From contig VZRG01002954.1 in assembly GCA_013397435.1 (NCBI GenBank), positions 1-64,000 of the forward strand: a stretch of 64,000 bases of DNA, written 5' to 3'. The notes below the pieces were generated by a model, which did not search any database, had not been told where the DNA came from, and saw nothing but the letters and a program-made list of their open reading frames with translations. The number at the start of each line of letters is the position of its first letter. Position 1 is the stretch's first letter. Position numbers and translations under genes: made by a program. Below, in pieces: positions 13,254 to 24,336 of this stretch. The stretch is from Erythrocercus mccallii. Its lineage: Eukaryota > Chordata > Aves > Passeriformes > Dicruridae.

Positions 13254-15043
13254 AGTGACAAACTTGTAACACAAAGATAGCACTCAACAAAATCCCATGA
13301 GTACCAATTACTGCTATTCCTAGGTTTCATGCAAGTTAAATATATATAAATATTTGCACAGATATGTAAACAGATGCATTAGAAAGAAGGAATACACATT
13401 CATAAGGGAATCATGTCCTTTCAGAGCTCATGACGTGGAAATCAAGTGTCTTTTATGCCATCTGGTTGCCCAAGTCCTTGAATGCATAATTAAATTCAGC
13501 TAACTGACATCTTGGTTAACATTTTTGTCATTCTCTGTGCATTTCTTTTCCTCTGCTTACAGAATCAGGCAAGTCTGCAATGCCTACGTGCATGGAGATC
13601 CACCATGGGGAAGTCATATGCACACAAAAAAATCATTTGAACCTGAAGCCTGCATTACATTTATGATGGCAGAGATCCTCCACTGTTGGTAGCTTTAAGA
13701 AGGGAAAGGGAGAGGAAAAGGGGAAAGTTAAGGAAAAGGAGAAAGGGGAAAGGGGAAAGGGGAGAGGGAAGTCTGGTGCAGAGATGTAACTGCAGTGACA
13801 AGTGTCTCAGTTCTTTTGCATTGACAGGAACCTGTTCTGCCAGTCACTGAGGCAACAGCAAGGCATTTCATGCTATGTGTGCAACAGTACTTATGTGCTT
13901 CTCACAGACCTGTGGTGGGGCAGAGCTCTAAGGTGCACTTGAGGTTCCATATCTAGTGGAGAGAAGGGCTTGGTAACTCCGGCTGTGCTGCACAGCCATG
14001 CTCCAGCATGGCCTGTGATCCAAACTAGAGGTTATGCAAGCAAATCAGCACAACCTAATAACCTCTTCACACCAGCAGTACTGACTGGCTTTAATTTAGC
14101 ACTGTGTTAACTACCCACACTGGAGCTCACTTCTAACTGACTATCTTGGAAGCCAAAGCTGAGCTTGTTTCTGTCTGCCCTACATCAGCAGCCTTGGAAA
14201 GGTTTTCAGAGAAAGCACACTAAGTAGCACAACATTTTAAGCAGCCAAGAAAATACTAGGGTTTACACAATTACCTTTAGCCACACTCCTCTCTGGAAAT
14301 TAGCAGTCTTACTCAGCTGAGTCAGTGAAAGGCTTCTCCCAGCTCCCAGTCTGCTCCCTCAACCACAGCTCTGTTGTGTTCTAAGATGTGGCTCTTTCTA
14401 GAAGGTAAATCCTTACAGAAAACAATAATTTCCAATTTCTTGAGGAGACTGACACCTACAGCCCTCCCCTTGAAACCAATACGAAATGAGAAAACAATTC
14501 AGTATTTTCTTCAGTCTAGGGTTATAACATCATTTTTCATATACTAGGGAGAATGTAACAATTAAGATAATGTTAAAGAGTAAGTTAACATTTTTAACTG
14601 ATTCTTAAATAAAACTTGTGCTGGTACAGAAAAACCTCAAAACAGGACCTACTATCATAAAATTAGGACCTACTATTACAGAAGTACTGCTTTCCAAGAT
14701 AAAACTTTCTTTAACAGGGATATCTTATTTTGGAAAATATAATGGGACTAGGAAAATGGGTTAAAGCCAGAGACATCTTTCTAGTCTTGCTATTGTCCCT
14801 AGAGATGATTTATGATAATATGATGCAAATATGCAAGCACAGGCATACTCAAGAACTATTCCATTCATGTTGCACTACATGTGCAAAGGCTGTGCAGTAA
14901 GCAAATCCTAAAAGCTAAAATAGCCCTAGGGACATGAGCTGTAGAATTCACAAGACCCCTTCACCAGCACCAGTAAGCACAGAAGAATTAATATGCGGAT
15001 ATCACTCAACAGTACCCAAAAATATGAAAGGAAGTTAATACAT
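13254..15043. other. Intergenic, purine tract only
   Basis: Apart from the GGGGAAA tract near 13.7 kb, I see no gene or named element between the two LTRs. Confidence 0.55.
13697..13770 (+). repeat. Purine-rich GGGGAAA tract
   Basis: This is an imperfect (GGGGAAA)n-type polypurine stretch just downstream of the 12.6-kb LTR region. Confidence 0.8.
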
Positions 15044-15605
15044 TGTCTTGGTTTAATACATTTGAGGGGGACACTTTAAAATGAGTTACCTCGCCTTAGT
15101 TTTAACCATTCCTTTTCCACCATTAAGGAGAAACAAATATGACCAGATATAACTGAAAAATAACAGTTTATTAACAAGCAAAAGCTGGTGGCTGTGGTGA
15201 CCGCGTGGAGTGGAGCTGCTCTGCTTGTTCCAGCACAGTGCTGCGGCTGCAGACAGGTGTTGCAAAATACCACTTGAAACAGTTTTTGATTGTGAAATGC
15301 GGCTTCTAGAATTGGTACTGTTGTGAGTGGAGGCAGGAAAAAGCCAAGAGGCAAAGGGAGCAGCAGGAGAGACGCTCTGCCTCAGTACCTCGACTTCTTA
15401 AGAGACCGCAGCACCCTCAGCCCCTGCCCTGCCCTTCCCTTTTGTAGCTGCAGGGTCTGAAAGAGACAGTAGCAAATTTGGACAGAGAGAGATATGGAAT
15501 ACAGTAACATTTTGGGTTACCCAGGGCACAGGTTTAAACACTTTGCTTTTTCTGTCACATATTCCCAAACACTGACTCTGAACCTTCATTGACGGGACCT
15601 GTCCA
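15044..15605 (-). mobile_element. Endogenous-retrovirus LTR (- strand)
   Basis: Read on the - strand it ends TATTAAACCAAGACA at 15044, the same terminus as the 12.6-kb LTR, and has GTTAATAAACTG as poly(A) signal near 15.17 kb. The 5' boundary near 15605-15612, next to the CR1, is approximate. No internal genes are visible. Confidence 0.7.
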
Positions 15606-15611
15606 GCTATC

Positions 15612-16278
15612 AGATCACAGAACCACAGAACTACAGAACCATAGACGGGTGGCAGTCGGAAAGAACATTTGGAGTGGAGGTCATGTAGTCCAACCCCCAG
15701 TCAGGCAGAACCTGTTGCCCAGGCAATGTTCCAGCTGCTTTTCATGAATGGAGTCTTCAGAGCTTCCCTGTACAATCAGAGCCATTGCTCGGTCACCCTT
15801 AATTGTGAAAAAGTGTCTTCTGATGTTCAGAGGGAACCACCTGTGCTTTAGTTTGTGCCCACCACCAATTGTTCTGTCTGTGTGACCCCCCCTATAGATA
15901 TTTGTATACACTTTTAAGATTCCTTCCACTCCCGCCGAGCCTTTTCTTCTTTGGGCTGAAGTTATCATTCTCTGTCCTTTCTCACAGGAAAAGTCCCCTA
16001 AATATCTCTGCAGCCCTTTGCTGCACTTGCTGCAGTATGGCCATGTCTCTTTTGTACTTGGGAGTCTGCAACAGGACCCGGCACTCCAGGCGTGACATCA
16101 TCAATGCTTTCGGGAGGGGCAGAATCCCCTCCCTCCACCTGCCCGCGGCACTGCTCCTAATGCAGCTCAGGACACCATTTACCTTCTTTTTTACGAAAAC
16201 AAACTGCCGATGTCTGTTCCACTTGGTGCCCACTAGGACACCCGAGTTCTTACTGCAAAGCTGCTTCCCAAACACTCT
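15612..16278 (-). mobile_element. CR1 non-LTR retrotransposon, 3' fragment
   Basis: The - strand frame reads NSGVLVGTKWNRHRQ, then SREGI-like ILPLPKAL and YKRDMAILQQVQQRAAEIF, the CR1 RT C-terminus. The 3' UTR runs left to the repeated CAGAAC(C/T)A motifs near 15.62 kb. It abuts an LTR on its left. Confidence 0.9.
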
Positions 16279-17079
16279 GTCTGGAAATAATTTCTTCTAA
16301 TGAAGAATCAAGCCTCCAAAGGAAAACTCTCACAAGTGAACTGTTTAACACCACCAGAAGTGGCAATTGACACATTACTGTAAATTTAATTGCCAGTACT
16401 CTTACCGCAATCCAGCATGTCTTCCATGTGCCCCAGTTGAGAAAGCTCCAAAACCAGTCTGTGCTTCAGGATCCCCACTGCTGGAGAGTTTGCAGTAGTA
16501 GCAACATTGTGGTGAGAGATAGATTGCAAAAGATCCTCACTTCCACAGGAGAATCATCCTGGGAGAAAAATATAGGCATCTTCAATTTCAACTCGCACTT
16601 CAGGAAAGTCTAATGTAAAGTCAGAAAGCACTCACCAACTGCCCCTTTCCTTATCCTCCCCTTCTCCCCCACCCCTTCTTCCCCACCCCTGCACCCTCTC
16701 CCTCAACCTTTTTTTTTCTGCTGCAAAACAGCAATAAATGGAAATTAGAAAAATAAATGAAATACTGTACTGGAAAACAGTTTTAAAAATATGTATGATT
16801 TTCAGGATATACAAGACAAGCATTCTCTGTTTCCCTGCCTCTCACCCTCCCTAAACCTTTTTGTCAAGAACTGCTGTTCAGAAAATCTTGGATGATTCAG
16901 TTAAAGGAGAATAACCTGCTACCTTGGCTTTGCAGAAAATTAACAATTTCAGGAACTACGCATACACAGAGGCCAGGGACACAGTAACACGAAGGGTGTT
17001 GTGGTAGAAGGGCGCTGCAGCTTTTACTGCAGCAGGAAGGTGACGCCTCATCTCTTGGCAGCATCTCAAGTCTTGGCTG
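16279..17079. other. Intergenic, nothing recognised
   Basis: Mixed DNA with a C/T-rich run near 16.64-16.71 kb, leading into the GTTAA motif cluster. No gene is visible. Confidence 0.55.
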
Positions 17080-17222
17080 TGGGTTAAATGTGGCACGTTC
17101 TCTATTTTTTCTGGGTTAATGTGACATCTCAGTTTTGGCAATGGGTTGTTGAGGAGTTAATGTAACACCGTCTCCGTTTGAAGGCCCCTCAGTGAAGGGT
17201 TAACTCGGCTCGGTTTAACCCA
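17080..17222 (+). promoter_or_regulatory. Cluster of GTTAA motifs
   Basis: Three related elements occur at about 17081 (GGGTTAAATGTGGCAC), 17113 (GGGTTAATGTGACATC) and 17153 (GAGTTAATGTAACACC). GGGTTAAC follows near 17198 and GGTTTAACCC near 17212. The factor is unknown. Confidence 0.5.
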
Positions 17223-17770
17223 TTCACGTGCCCCTGCAGAGAAATGCCACCTTTCTCAAAAATAAATCCACGGCACGCAGCAAAGGAAGCCACAAGCCCA
17301 TAGAAGTCCGGGAGACTTTGGAAGTGGATAAAATGAGACCCTGAGAGATGGCGGGGGACACCGGCGGGCGGGGAGCGGGAGCCGGCTTGGCGCGGCTCCC
17401 GCCCGTCGGGGCAGGGTGCGGAACGCGCGCACGGAGGGGGCGGGAGTGGGAGGGAGGAAGATGAAGGCGACGGAGGGCATCCGAGGTGAGGCGAGGCGGA
17501 GCCAGTGGCGGGTACGCCCATCCCCTTCCCAGGGAGAAGGGGGAGGATGGGCTATGGCTGGAGTGGGGGGGTAGGTGCTGGGACAGGGGTATCTCTGCCG
17601 CACACGTACTGGCGCGGGCGCAGCGCTATTAATAAACCGCGGGTGGCTGTAATTCCGCCCGCCCTGCTCCCAGGAAAAGTGTGCTCCCGCGGACTGCCGG
17701 CCCCGGCGCTCCTGGTCCGCCGCCGGCTCCCCGGTCCCCGACTGCCCAGCCCGCCTGCCGACCGATGATT
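17190..17770. promoter_or_regulatory. Upstream CpG-rich block A (split island)
   Basis: This is dense CpG sequence with GC boxes about 7 kb before the KLF9 ATG. It includes a CACGTG E-box at 17225-17230 and an ATG followed by a strong donor-like GAG|GTGAGG at 17485/17486. It could be a promoter for a noncoding transcript or a distal KLF9 enhancer. No protein gene is supported. Confidence 0.6.
17225..17230. promoter_or_regulatory. E-box CACGTG
   Basis: This is a palindromic canonical E-box (CLOCK-BMAL1, USF, MYC-type factors) at the edge of block A. Confidence 0.5.
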
Positions 17771-17800
17771 CGCTCGGACACCTCCCCACCAAGACAAGAC

Positions 17801-17820
17801 AAACAAACAAACAAACAAAC
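17801..17820 (+). repeat. (AAAC)5 simple repeat
   Basis: Five perfect AAAC tetramers lie at the edge of the AT-rich block that splits the upstream CpG island. Confidence 0.9.
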
Positions 17821-18228
17821 GAAAAAAATAAAAATTTTAAATGTAACATACATTTTGCATGTTTATTATTTAAACACGCACATATTGTATCTATTGTATA
17901 TTAATATGATGTAGGCATGCATATGTATATGTAACAATATATACAATAGGTATACATTTATTAGATATGAAATATAAAACAAAAACGTAGGTATGTGTTT
18001 TTATATTGGGGATCATATATAACATATTCTATATGCTATATATTTTTATTTTCTACACGTAATCCAAAGTATACCTATGTATAAAAGAACGTGAGGGGTT
18101 TTTGGGTTGGGGTCGGGGTTCTTTTGGAGGCAGAAGGTTGAAAAAGATGACGCCGTTTGCTTGCAGGGGCCTCCCCGCGGTGGAATAGAAAAGAAATTAA
18201 TTCTGGTTAGAGAAAAAGGAAAAAGGGG

Positions 18229-18297
18229 AAAGAAAAAGAAAAAGAAAAAGAAAAAGAAAAAGAAAAAGAAAAAGAAAAAGAAAAAGAAAAAAAAGAG
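18229..18297 (+). repeat. (AAAAAG)n simple repeat
   Basis: About ten tandem AAAAAG hexamers form a pure purine tract between two CpG-rich blocks. Its complement produces a spurious poly-Phe frame on the - strand. Confidence 0.95.
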
Positions 18298-18349
18298 AAT
18301 GTAACAAAACCCAACGAACAAACAAAACAATAACATGAAATAGCAGCGA

Positions 18350-18720
18350 TAGATCTCGGCGAGGAAAACAGCCGCAGAGCCCCGGTGTGGCGGGGGCCGC
18401 GGGTGGGGTGTGCGTGGGGGGGCTCTCACGTGGGCGGGCGGGGGGCGGGCCCGGCACCCGCGATCTAGGGCAGCGCGTTCCGTACCGGAGCGCGATGTTC
18501 CCGCAGCGCGGGGATTTCTGAGAACTGGGGCTGTGTCCTCAGCTGAACCCGGCGCCGCGGCCCTCGCGCAGACGCGGCGCCTTAAAGCGGCGATGGCCGC
18601 GGCGGGGCCCACAGCGCCGGCGCCGCACGTACGCCTGCAGCCCGCAGTGCGGAGCGGGGCTGCGGACAGCGCTGCCCGGAGCCCGAGGCGCTGCGACGGC
18701 GCCTGTTACGAGCACCTGCC
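18350..18720. promoter_or_regulatory. Upstream CpG-rich block B (split island)
   Basis: This is a second CpG-dense block, separated from block A by an AT-rich and simple-repeat insert. It contains the CACGTG E-box at 18427-18432 running into a G-quadruplex motif at 18432-18449. Confidence 0.6.
18427..18449 (+). promoter_or_regulatory. E-box fused to a G-quadruplex motif
   Basis: CACGTG occupies 18427-18432. Its last G begins four G-runs (432-434, 436-438, 440-445, 447-449) separated by single C residues, an optimal one-base-loop quadruplex pattern. Confidence 0.6.
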
Positions 18721-21342
18721 TGCACTGACCGTCCCTCCACCCTCGAGGACCTCACACTGTCCTCGAAGCACACGGACTGCACTTCGGCTCACTGCTTTTC
18801 CACCCCTCTACGTTTTCTGCCTTTTTTCTCTTCTGTTGCAACACCTCATCCAGGGAATGCGCTGCCCGAAGGTGCTTACTTCTCACCTGTATGGTAGCAT
18901 CCCTTCCCTGTGACAGCCTTCCGGGGTGAAGCAGCAGAGCTGCCACCAACTCTTGCACCAATTGTTAATCAGGAAGTTTTGAAGGCCTTGCATTCAACAG
19001 CACTCAACAAACTGACCTGATGAGCTTTGACCAAGTGCTGCCAAGTGAGGCTGACCTCTAGTCCACATTCCCTACATATGTTATGGCCGTACTGCTGCCA
19101 GCTCATTTTTTACTGGATGTCTTCACTACAGTCAAAGGTAGACATTCCCAAATTAACTCTAGTCTAGCTTTCTACTTTTGAACTTGAGATTCACACACCC
19201 ATATGCACACTGAAGGATGGTGTCTGATGCAGGCTGAAAAACCCATCTAGGATCCTGGGTGCATACTCAAGCAGCTGGCCAATGCTGAGTTCAATGCTGC
19301 CATGGCTACACCACTATTGGCACCTGTGATGATTGCAGCACAGCACCCAAACCAAGTTGAAATGCAGATCCCTAGTGTCCAAGTGGGCTGTAATGTCACT
19401 GAATCACAAATCCCCTGCATACTTACCACCTGCAGAGATAAGATCCAGAAGGAAGGAACCATCCTTTTACAGAGCTTCATGATTAGCTGAATTGCTCACA
19501 GTTAAACTGCAATTCAAGAGATATTAGAAGGACCTCAAGACAAAAATAAATCCTGTAATTTAGAATAAGGGCAGAATGAGACCAGAAGAAGTAAAAGGTA
19601 AAAACAGAGAAACATAGTCTCCAAGTAGTAAACAGTATGTTTAGCAGTAAACAGGAAAGGAGTACAGCTCTCTATGCACAATACTTGTTTCTAAAGGAAG
19701 TTGAATTTGAGACTGCTAATTCTCATACTCCTGCATTTTTAGGCCAGAAGTGTCTTCTGTCAGCAGCCTTCTACTGTATAGCTGCTTTTAAAATGGAAGG
19801 ACAGTTTGCTAGCGGATACTTACTGCGTCTTGCAAGCCTTTATATAGCAAGCAACTTCACTGAATCTTTCTGATCTACAAAAATTGAAGTTTTCTGTTGC
19901 ATCACATAAAGCAGCTTTTTGTCTGTTCTGTGTGTTCAGTGACTGAGTGGTTAAAGGTTAAAGCACTTCCTTCCTACCACACCAGACTTCACAATGTGAG
20001 CAAATGTGGCAGTTGTCTGGTGGAAGAGGTTGCTGTATTTCCCTGATAACACATGCAGACAATCTGGGCCATGCATTGGTATGAAAGATACTACACACAT
20101 GTAAAATATAGTGTCTTCATATTTATATGATGGCTGAATTACTATTCTGTCACATTGCCATCAGTCATGAATTTTCAGCATGGTCACAGGCTTTAAGGAC
20201 ACACGTCAGCAAACAGGCCATTTATCTTGATATATAATTTCAGCCATTACTAACAATTGATCAATCCCTCAGCATCTTGTCAAATCTTTTGGAGCATATA
20301 CCATGAGCCTTGGAGAATGAAAAAAGTCAAAGCAGAATGTGGAATAATGTTTGGAGCCTGTGATCTTCAAAATATTAGGAAATATTAATACAGAAGAAAG
20401 ACGGATTTCTTCATTTTGTCTTGGCAGAAGGATACCATCACAGAAGAAATCTCTGTGCTCCACAGAACAGCCCACAAAAAGCAATAGAACAAGGTTGGAA
20501 GCAGAACTGATTCAGACTGTCTTTATGAGACCATCTGCTCCTCAAAAGAAAGCTTTTTTGGCCACAGTGGCACTAAAGGTCATTACATAAATTGGCTTTT
20601 GGAGCAAAAACTTGAGGGTTCCCACAGTCTGAATCTCTCCAAGAGTGCCTGCCAGGTGGATGTCATCCTCATCCTCCTGAAAGAGGGTGCAAAGTTTTAG
20701 GCACGGGGTCAAGGTGCAAAAGACTTGGGGAGCATGGAGTAAAGGATAGTTGGCATGGCTTTTATTCTGAAAAATTCTGGGTTTGAAAACAGAAGATATT
20801 TTTGAAAGCCTCAGAAATAATAAATAGCTCTTCTTCCTCTGCATCCCTACATCTCTCACAGAACCTGTGCCCATCCCTCTGGTCCTTCACACACAGACTT
20901 GTTCTCGCTCACCTTTTTTGCAGGCCCTTGAATCTCACATCTCATTCTTCTCTTTGCTACTTCCCCTGCAACATCTCCCTGTGCTCCCCTCGAGCATGAG
21001 CCCCTGGCTGTTACCTGAGCCCCCTCCTGTGCCTTTCCCACTCACCTGGAGGTCACAGTCTTCATTGCTCACAACTCCCCTAACAGTTCCTGTCCATGCA
21101 CTGTCCCTCTGGACAAGAGAACACGCAGCTGCCTTAAAAGCAGCCACTGACAACTTCCACCTTGAGTCCACCCAAATGTGCTACATTCCTCTACCTAGGG
21201 ACTGCACAGAGGGCAGACATCTGTCCACCAGAAGCTGGTTTGGAGCTGTAAACCATGGGTTGAATTTGGATTTCAGACTTTCACACGAGTGCCCTCGGGT
21301 AACAAAAGGTGTTAGGGTTATATCTAAGTGCTGTCGTGGGTT
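18721..21342. other. Intergenic, nothing certain
   Basis: This is AT-balanced DNA between CpG block B and a CR1 tail. Three TGACCT-like half-sites lie at 19013, 19028 and 19052, but their spacing does not form a standard hormone response element. Confidence 0.55.
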
Positions 21343-21411
21343 TAGAATCAGAGAGTGGTTTGGGTTGAGAGGGACCTTAAAGATCACCTAGTTCCTACCC
21401 CTCTGCCAAGT
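21343..21411 (-). mobile_element. CR1 3'-end fragment
   Basis: Read on the - strand, the segment gives the CR1 tail pattern (AGGTGATCTTTAAGGTCCCT, then CAACCCAAACCACTC). About 70 bp survive. Confidence 0.75.
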
Positions 21412-23449
21412 TTAGCATGTCATGTGTACAGTCTAAGAGAATATCCTTGTTTAGCCTAGTTATTGCAAAAAATTAGCTGTGAATTATAAACTGAGCTATG
21501 GATTAAATGCATGCTCTGAAACCATATCCAAGTATTATGATCAGCACAGTCAAATCTGAGTGATGGCCCTTATCATCTGGAGATAAAGAGGTTTTTAAGC
21601 ACAATCCCATTTCCAGGCATGTGTGTGTTGCTGTTCAGAAAGTAGACATGGTCATTTTGATACTCTCTCTGACTATAAAATTCTGTTGGCATTGCTTTTT
21701 AAGTATTATTTGGACCTAATTTGCTTGGAGTCTTGGGGTTTTGGACTACTAGATACATTAAAAAGAAAAAAAGGCAATATATGCCTCCAAGAATATACTG
21801 CCTATTGCTTTAATAGGCAGTATATTCTTGGACGGATATTGGGATATTATTTTAAAAGCTTGGTATGCTTTCTCATTGTGGAACTGGGCATAGATTATGT
21901 TCTAATCTTTACACTAGCCAAGAGTTACCTTAAAAAAACCAAGTTTGCAAACAAAAAAGGTATGTCCCTTTTATTTTGTTATTAACACTTTCCTCTCTGA
22001 ACCATACAAATTAATGTAAGGGCTATTTACTAATGTGAGAATCTGATATGAAATAAGCAAGTCACCTTCTGGGAAGCAACTTGCATGTCACTGAAATGTC
22101 GATATCTGCTAGCAAGAATTTTGGACGCTGTCAGCCAAAGAAGCTCTGGAATTGCTGTGAAAAAAGATGTCAAACATGCAATTTATGAAGTTACATCCTA
22201 GATATCCAGATTAACAAACCAGGGATGCAGCTTTCTGTGTAAATGCTGTTGCTCATCTGAAGGAGACAGAAGGCTGTAGGCACCAGTACTATACAGAAAC
22301 CAGACATATATCAACAGCTTTAGTGGTACAGAAACAACAATACCTTCTGTTCCTCCTTCCTGTCAGACCTGGAGATCACACCTCTTATTCTGCCTGGTGT
22401 CTCTTAAGCACCAGAGGCCAATGGCTGCTGGATTAGCTGGCAAAAATGCTGTGAGAACAGGGTAAGAGTGACCTGCTGACTGATGACTGAGACTTGAAGA
22501 CCACCTTGTTAGGTACATTGCTCTATTCATATTCTCTCTTTGATCTTCATCACCTTACAGATGATCCAATTACATACCTAGCCTCTAGTTCTTTTGTGTG
22601 TTTTAGTTTGGGGTTGGTTGGGGTTTTTTTCCTTAGTTACAGCACATAAAATTGTATCAGACTGATGCCAATTATCCATGGCAAAGGATTATTATTGCTC
22701 GAGGTTACACGCAGTGATCTAATGTGCTAGCATACAAAATGGCTGACATCACTAATTTTTATCTCCTGCAGGAAAAGAACAACACTGCCTCATTTCGGTA
22801 GCCATTTCCTCATCATTTCCACATTCAGTTAATAAGACTAATCCATAAAGCTCTTCACCTTCAGGCCCTTCAGGTCTGTATTCGCAAAGAAGGGTGGCCT
22901 GCCGTCGAGGACAAGAAGATTTAGTTAGGGACCCTGGCCTTCCAGGACTCAGTCTCCTTGGGATGCAGTTCACAAAAGCAGGGGAAAGCTCCTCTGTTTG
23001 ATAGGAGTGCCTCTCCATCTAGATGATGATTTCAGAGGCATCTGTGTTACTTTGGCTAATGGTGTAGAGAGACTAATGTGCATTATTTCAAAGGCAAAGT
23101 CTTTCTGTTAGCTCTCTTCCGATGCTTGCGAAACAGCAAAACACACTGACATACTTCACACCTCAGTACTGCTGGCTTACGAATGACGGTGGCTTCTTTT
23201 CCTTCTTTTAAATAGTGCTTGATCCAGAAGCGAGGTTTTCACCCTTCTCTGGCTGAGCACAGGCTCAGTTAGTATTCACAATATTCTATGTGCTTTGTGC
23301 GTTCGATGGGGCAGAGATGAGGGCGTGTTATTTGGGTAGAGACGACAGGTTTTGGGCATTCGTTTAGGCTGGATGGCACTTAGCCCGCGACAGGGTTAAG
23401 TTTCAATCTGACCTTTATTTTTGCCAACAGTGACAAAACGGCAGACACT
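21412..23449. other. Intergenic up to the KLF9 CpG island
   Basis: It contains the perfect hairpin at 21.8 kb. The open frame at 21623-21985 spans that hairpin and has no domain. No gene is supported. Confidence 0.6.
21786..21832. repeat. Perfect 21-bp inverted repeat with 5-nt loop
   Basis: The left arm 21786-21806 is the exact reverse complement of 21812-21832, separated by GCTTT (21807-21811). Pairing breaks at 21785/21833 and then continues weakly (784/834, 782/836). It lies in an otherwise ordinary AT-rich stretch with no transposon I recognise. Confidence 0.95.
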
Positions 23450-23883
23450 ATCATGTGGCTCCAAAACCCTTCCCCGGTGATCGCTGACGAGGTACCTACC
23501 CCGCTCATCATGGGGGCACGGAGGGTTCCCCTCTGCCCCGCCTTACGGAGCCGCCTGTCTTAACGATGACGCTGTGGCGATGGAGCGCGCCTAGGTTTCT
23601 CCGGGGGGCTTCGCAGGGTTACTGCACAGCCCATCCTCCTGGCTCCTGCCCGCGTAAACCGAGGGCCCTGTCCCGGGGCAGTACGGGGAGCCCCATCTCG
23701 CGGGTCCCGGTGCCGCGGGCAGCTCGGGTTCGCGCCGGGGTCACGGACCCCGCCAGTGCGGGGCATTCCCGGCGCCCCTCCCGCCCTTCCCCGGCGGTGG
23801 CTCGGCGGGGGGGCCGCGGCCGGAGCGCGCGCCCGCCGCTCCCCGCGCCTCCAAGCGTTGCGCACCTTTCGGGACCGGGCGCT

Positions 23884-23931
23884 GATTGGCGGGGGGCTGC
23901 CAGTGACATCAGCCGGCTCACTTCCCATTGG
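23884..23931 (-). promoter_or_regulatory. Two inverted CCAAT boxes
   Basis: ATTGG (reverse CCAAT) at 23884-23888 sits in CTGATTGGCGG, and a second at 23927-23931 in CCCATTGGCCG. They are 43 bp apart. The GATTGGC context fits NF-Y. The distance between them (about four helical turns) is typical of NF-Y-dependent CpG-island promoters. Confidence 0.6.
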
Positions 23932-24200
23932 CCGGCCCGTTGCTGGGACCGTAGGACTTCCAGGAAGCCACTTAACCCGCTCGGCGCCGCCATCCCGCGC
24001 CACCCCCACCGCGGGCCCCCGTCCAATGCCGCCGCCGGCTCCTCCGGGCCTCAGCCGGGCCGGCGGCGCGACGTCCCCAGCGGGGAGCGGAGCCGTGGCG
24101 TCCCCGCCGTCCCGGCCCCGGCAGAGTCTCGGCATCGCTGTTTTAAGCGGTCGCGGCGGGGCGTCCGGAGTAGCACGCGGCCTGGGGAGGGAACACGGTG

Positions 24201-24205
24201 ATTGG
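24201..24205 (-). promoter_or_regulatory. Third inverted CCAAT box
   Basis: ATTGG lies in GTGATTGGCGGG, upstream of the CRE-like site and GC box. It is a good NF-Y context by sequence only. Confidence 0.55.
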
Positions 24206-24308
24206 CGGGGAGGCCTCCCGGCGGACACGCCCCCCCTAGAAAAGGGGCGCCGTGAGTGGCGGGGGGAGAAAGTAAACACAGCCGGCCGGCTCTGCCCGCG
24301 GACCGGCC

Positions 24309-24316
24309 GGGGCGGG
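24309..24316 (+). promoter_or_regulatory. GC box (GGGGCGGG)
   Basis: This is a consensus SP/KLF site in the proximal KLF9 promoter. KLF9 itself binds such boxes, so autoregulation is possible (inference). Confidence 0.5.
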
Positions 24317-24330
24317 AGGGGTTCCGTGCC

Positions 24331-24336
24331 TGACGT
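24331..24336 (+). promoter_or_regulatory. CRE-like TGACGT(GA) site
   Basis: TGACGTGA lies 329 bp before the KLF9 ATG and 15 bp after the GC box. It differs from the full CRE (TGACGTCA) at one base, so CREB/ATF binding is plausible but unproven. Confidence 0.45.

Noticed and set aside
17256..17849. 197-codon - strand frame in CpG block A
   Set aside because: It is low-complexity Pro/Arg/Ser/Ala typical of GC-rich noncoding DNA, with no family resemblance.
18046..18612. 188-codon - strand frame with a long poly-Phe run
   Set aside because: It is the complement of the (AAAAAG)n repeat plus adjacent GC-rich DNA, so it is not a gene.
19013..19057. Three TGACCT-like half-sites about 5.6 kb before the KLF9 ATG as a thyroid-hormone response element
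   Set aside because: The distance fits the known upstream KLF9 enhancer, but the gaps between half-sites are 9 and 18 bp. No DR4 and no neighbouring glucocorticoid element could be found by eye.
21623..21985. 120-codon + strand frame as a gene
   Set aside because: It spans the perfect hairpin, lacks any domain, and is a length expected by chance in AT-rich DNA.
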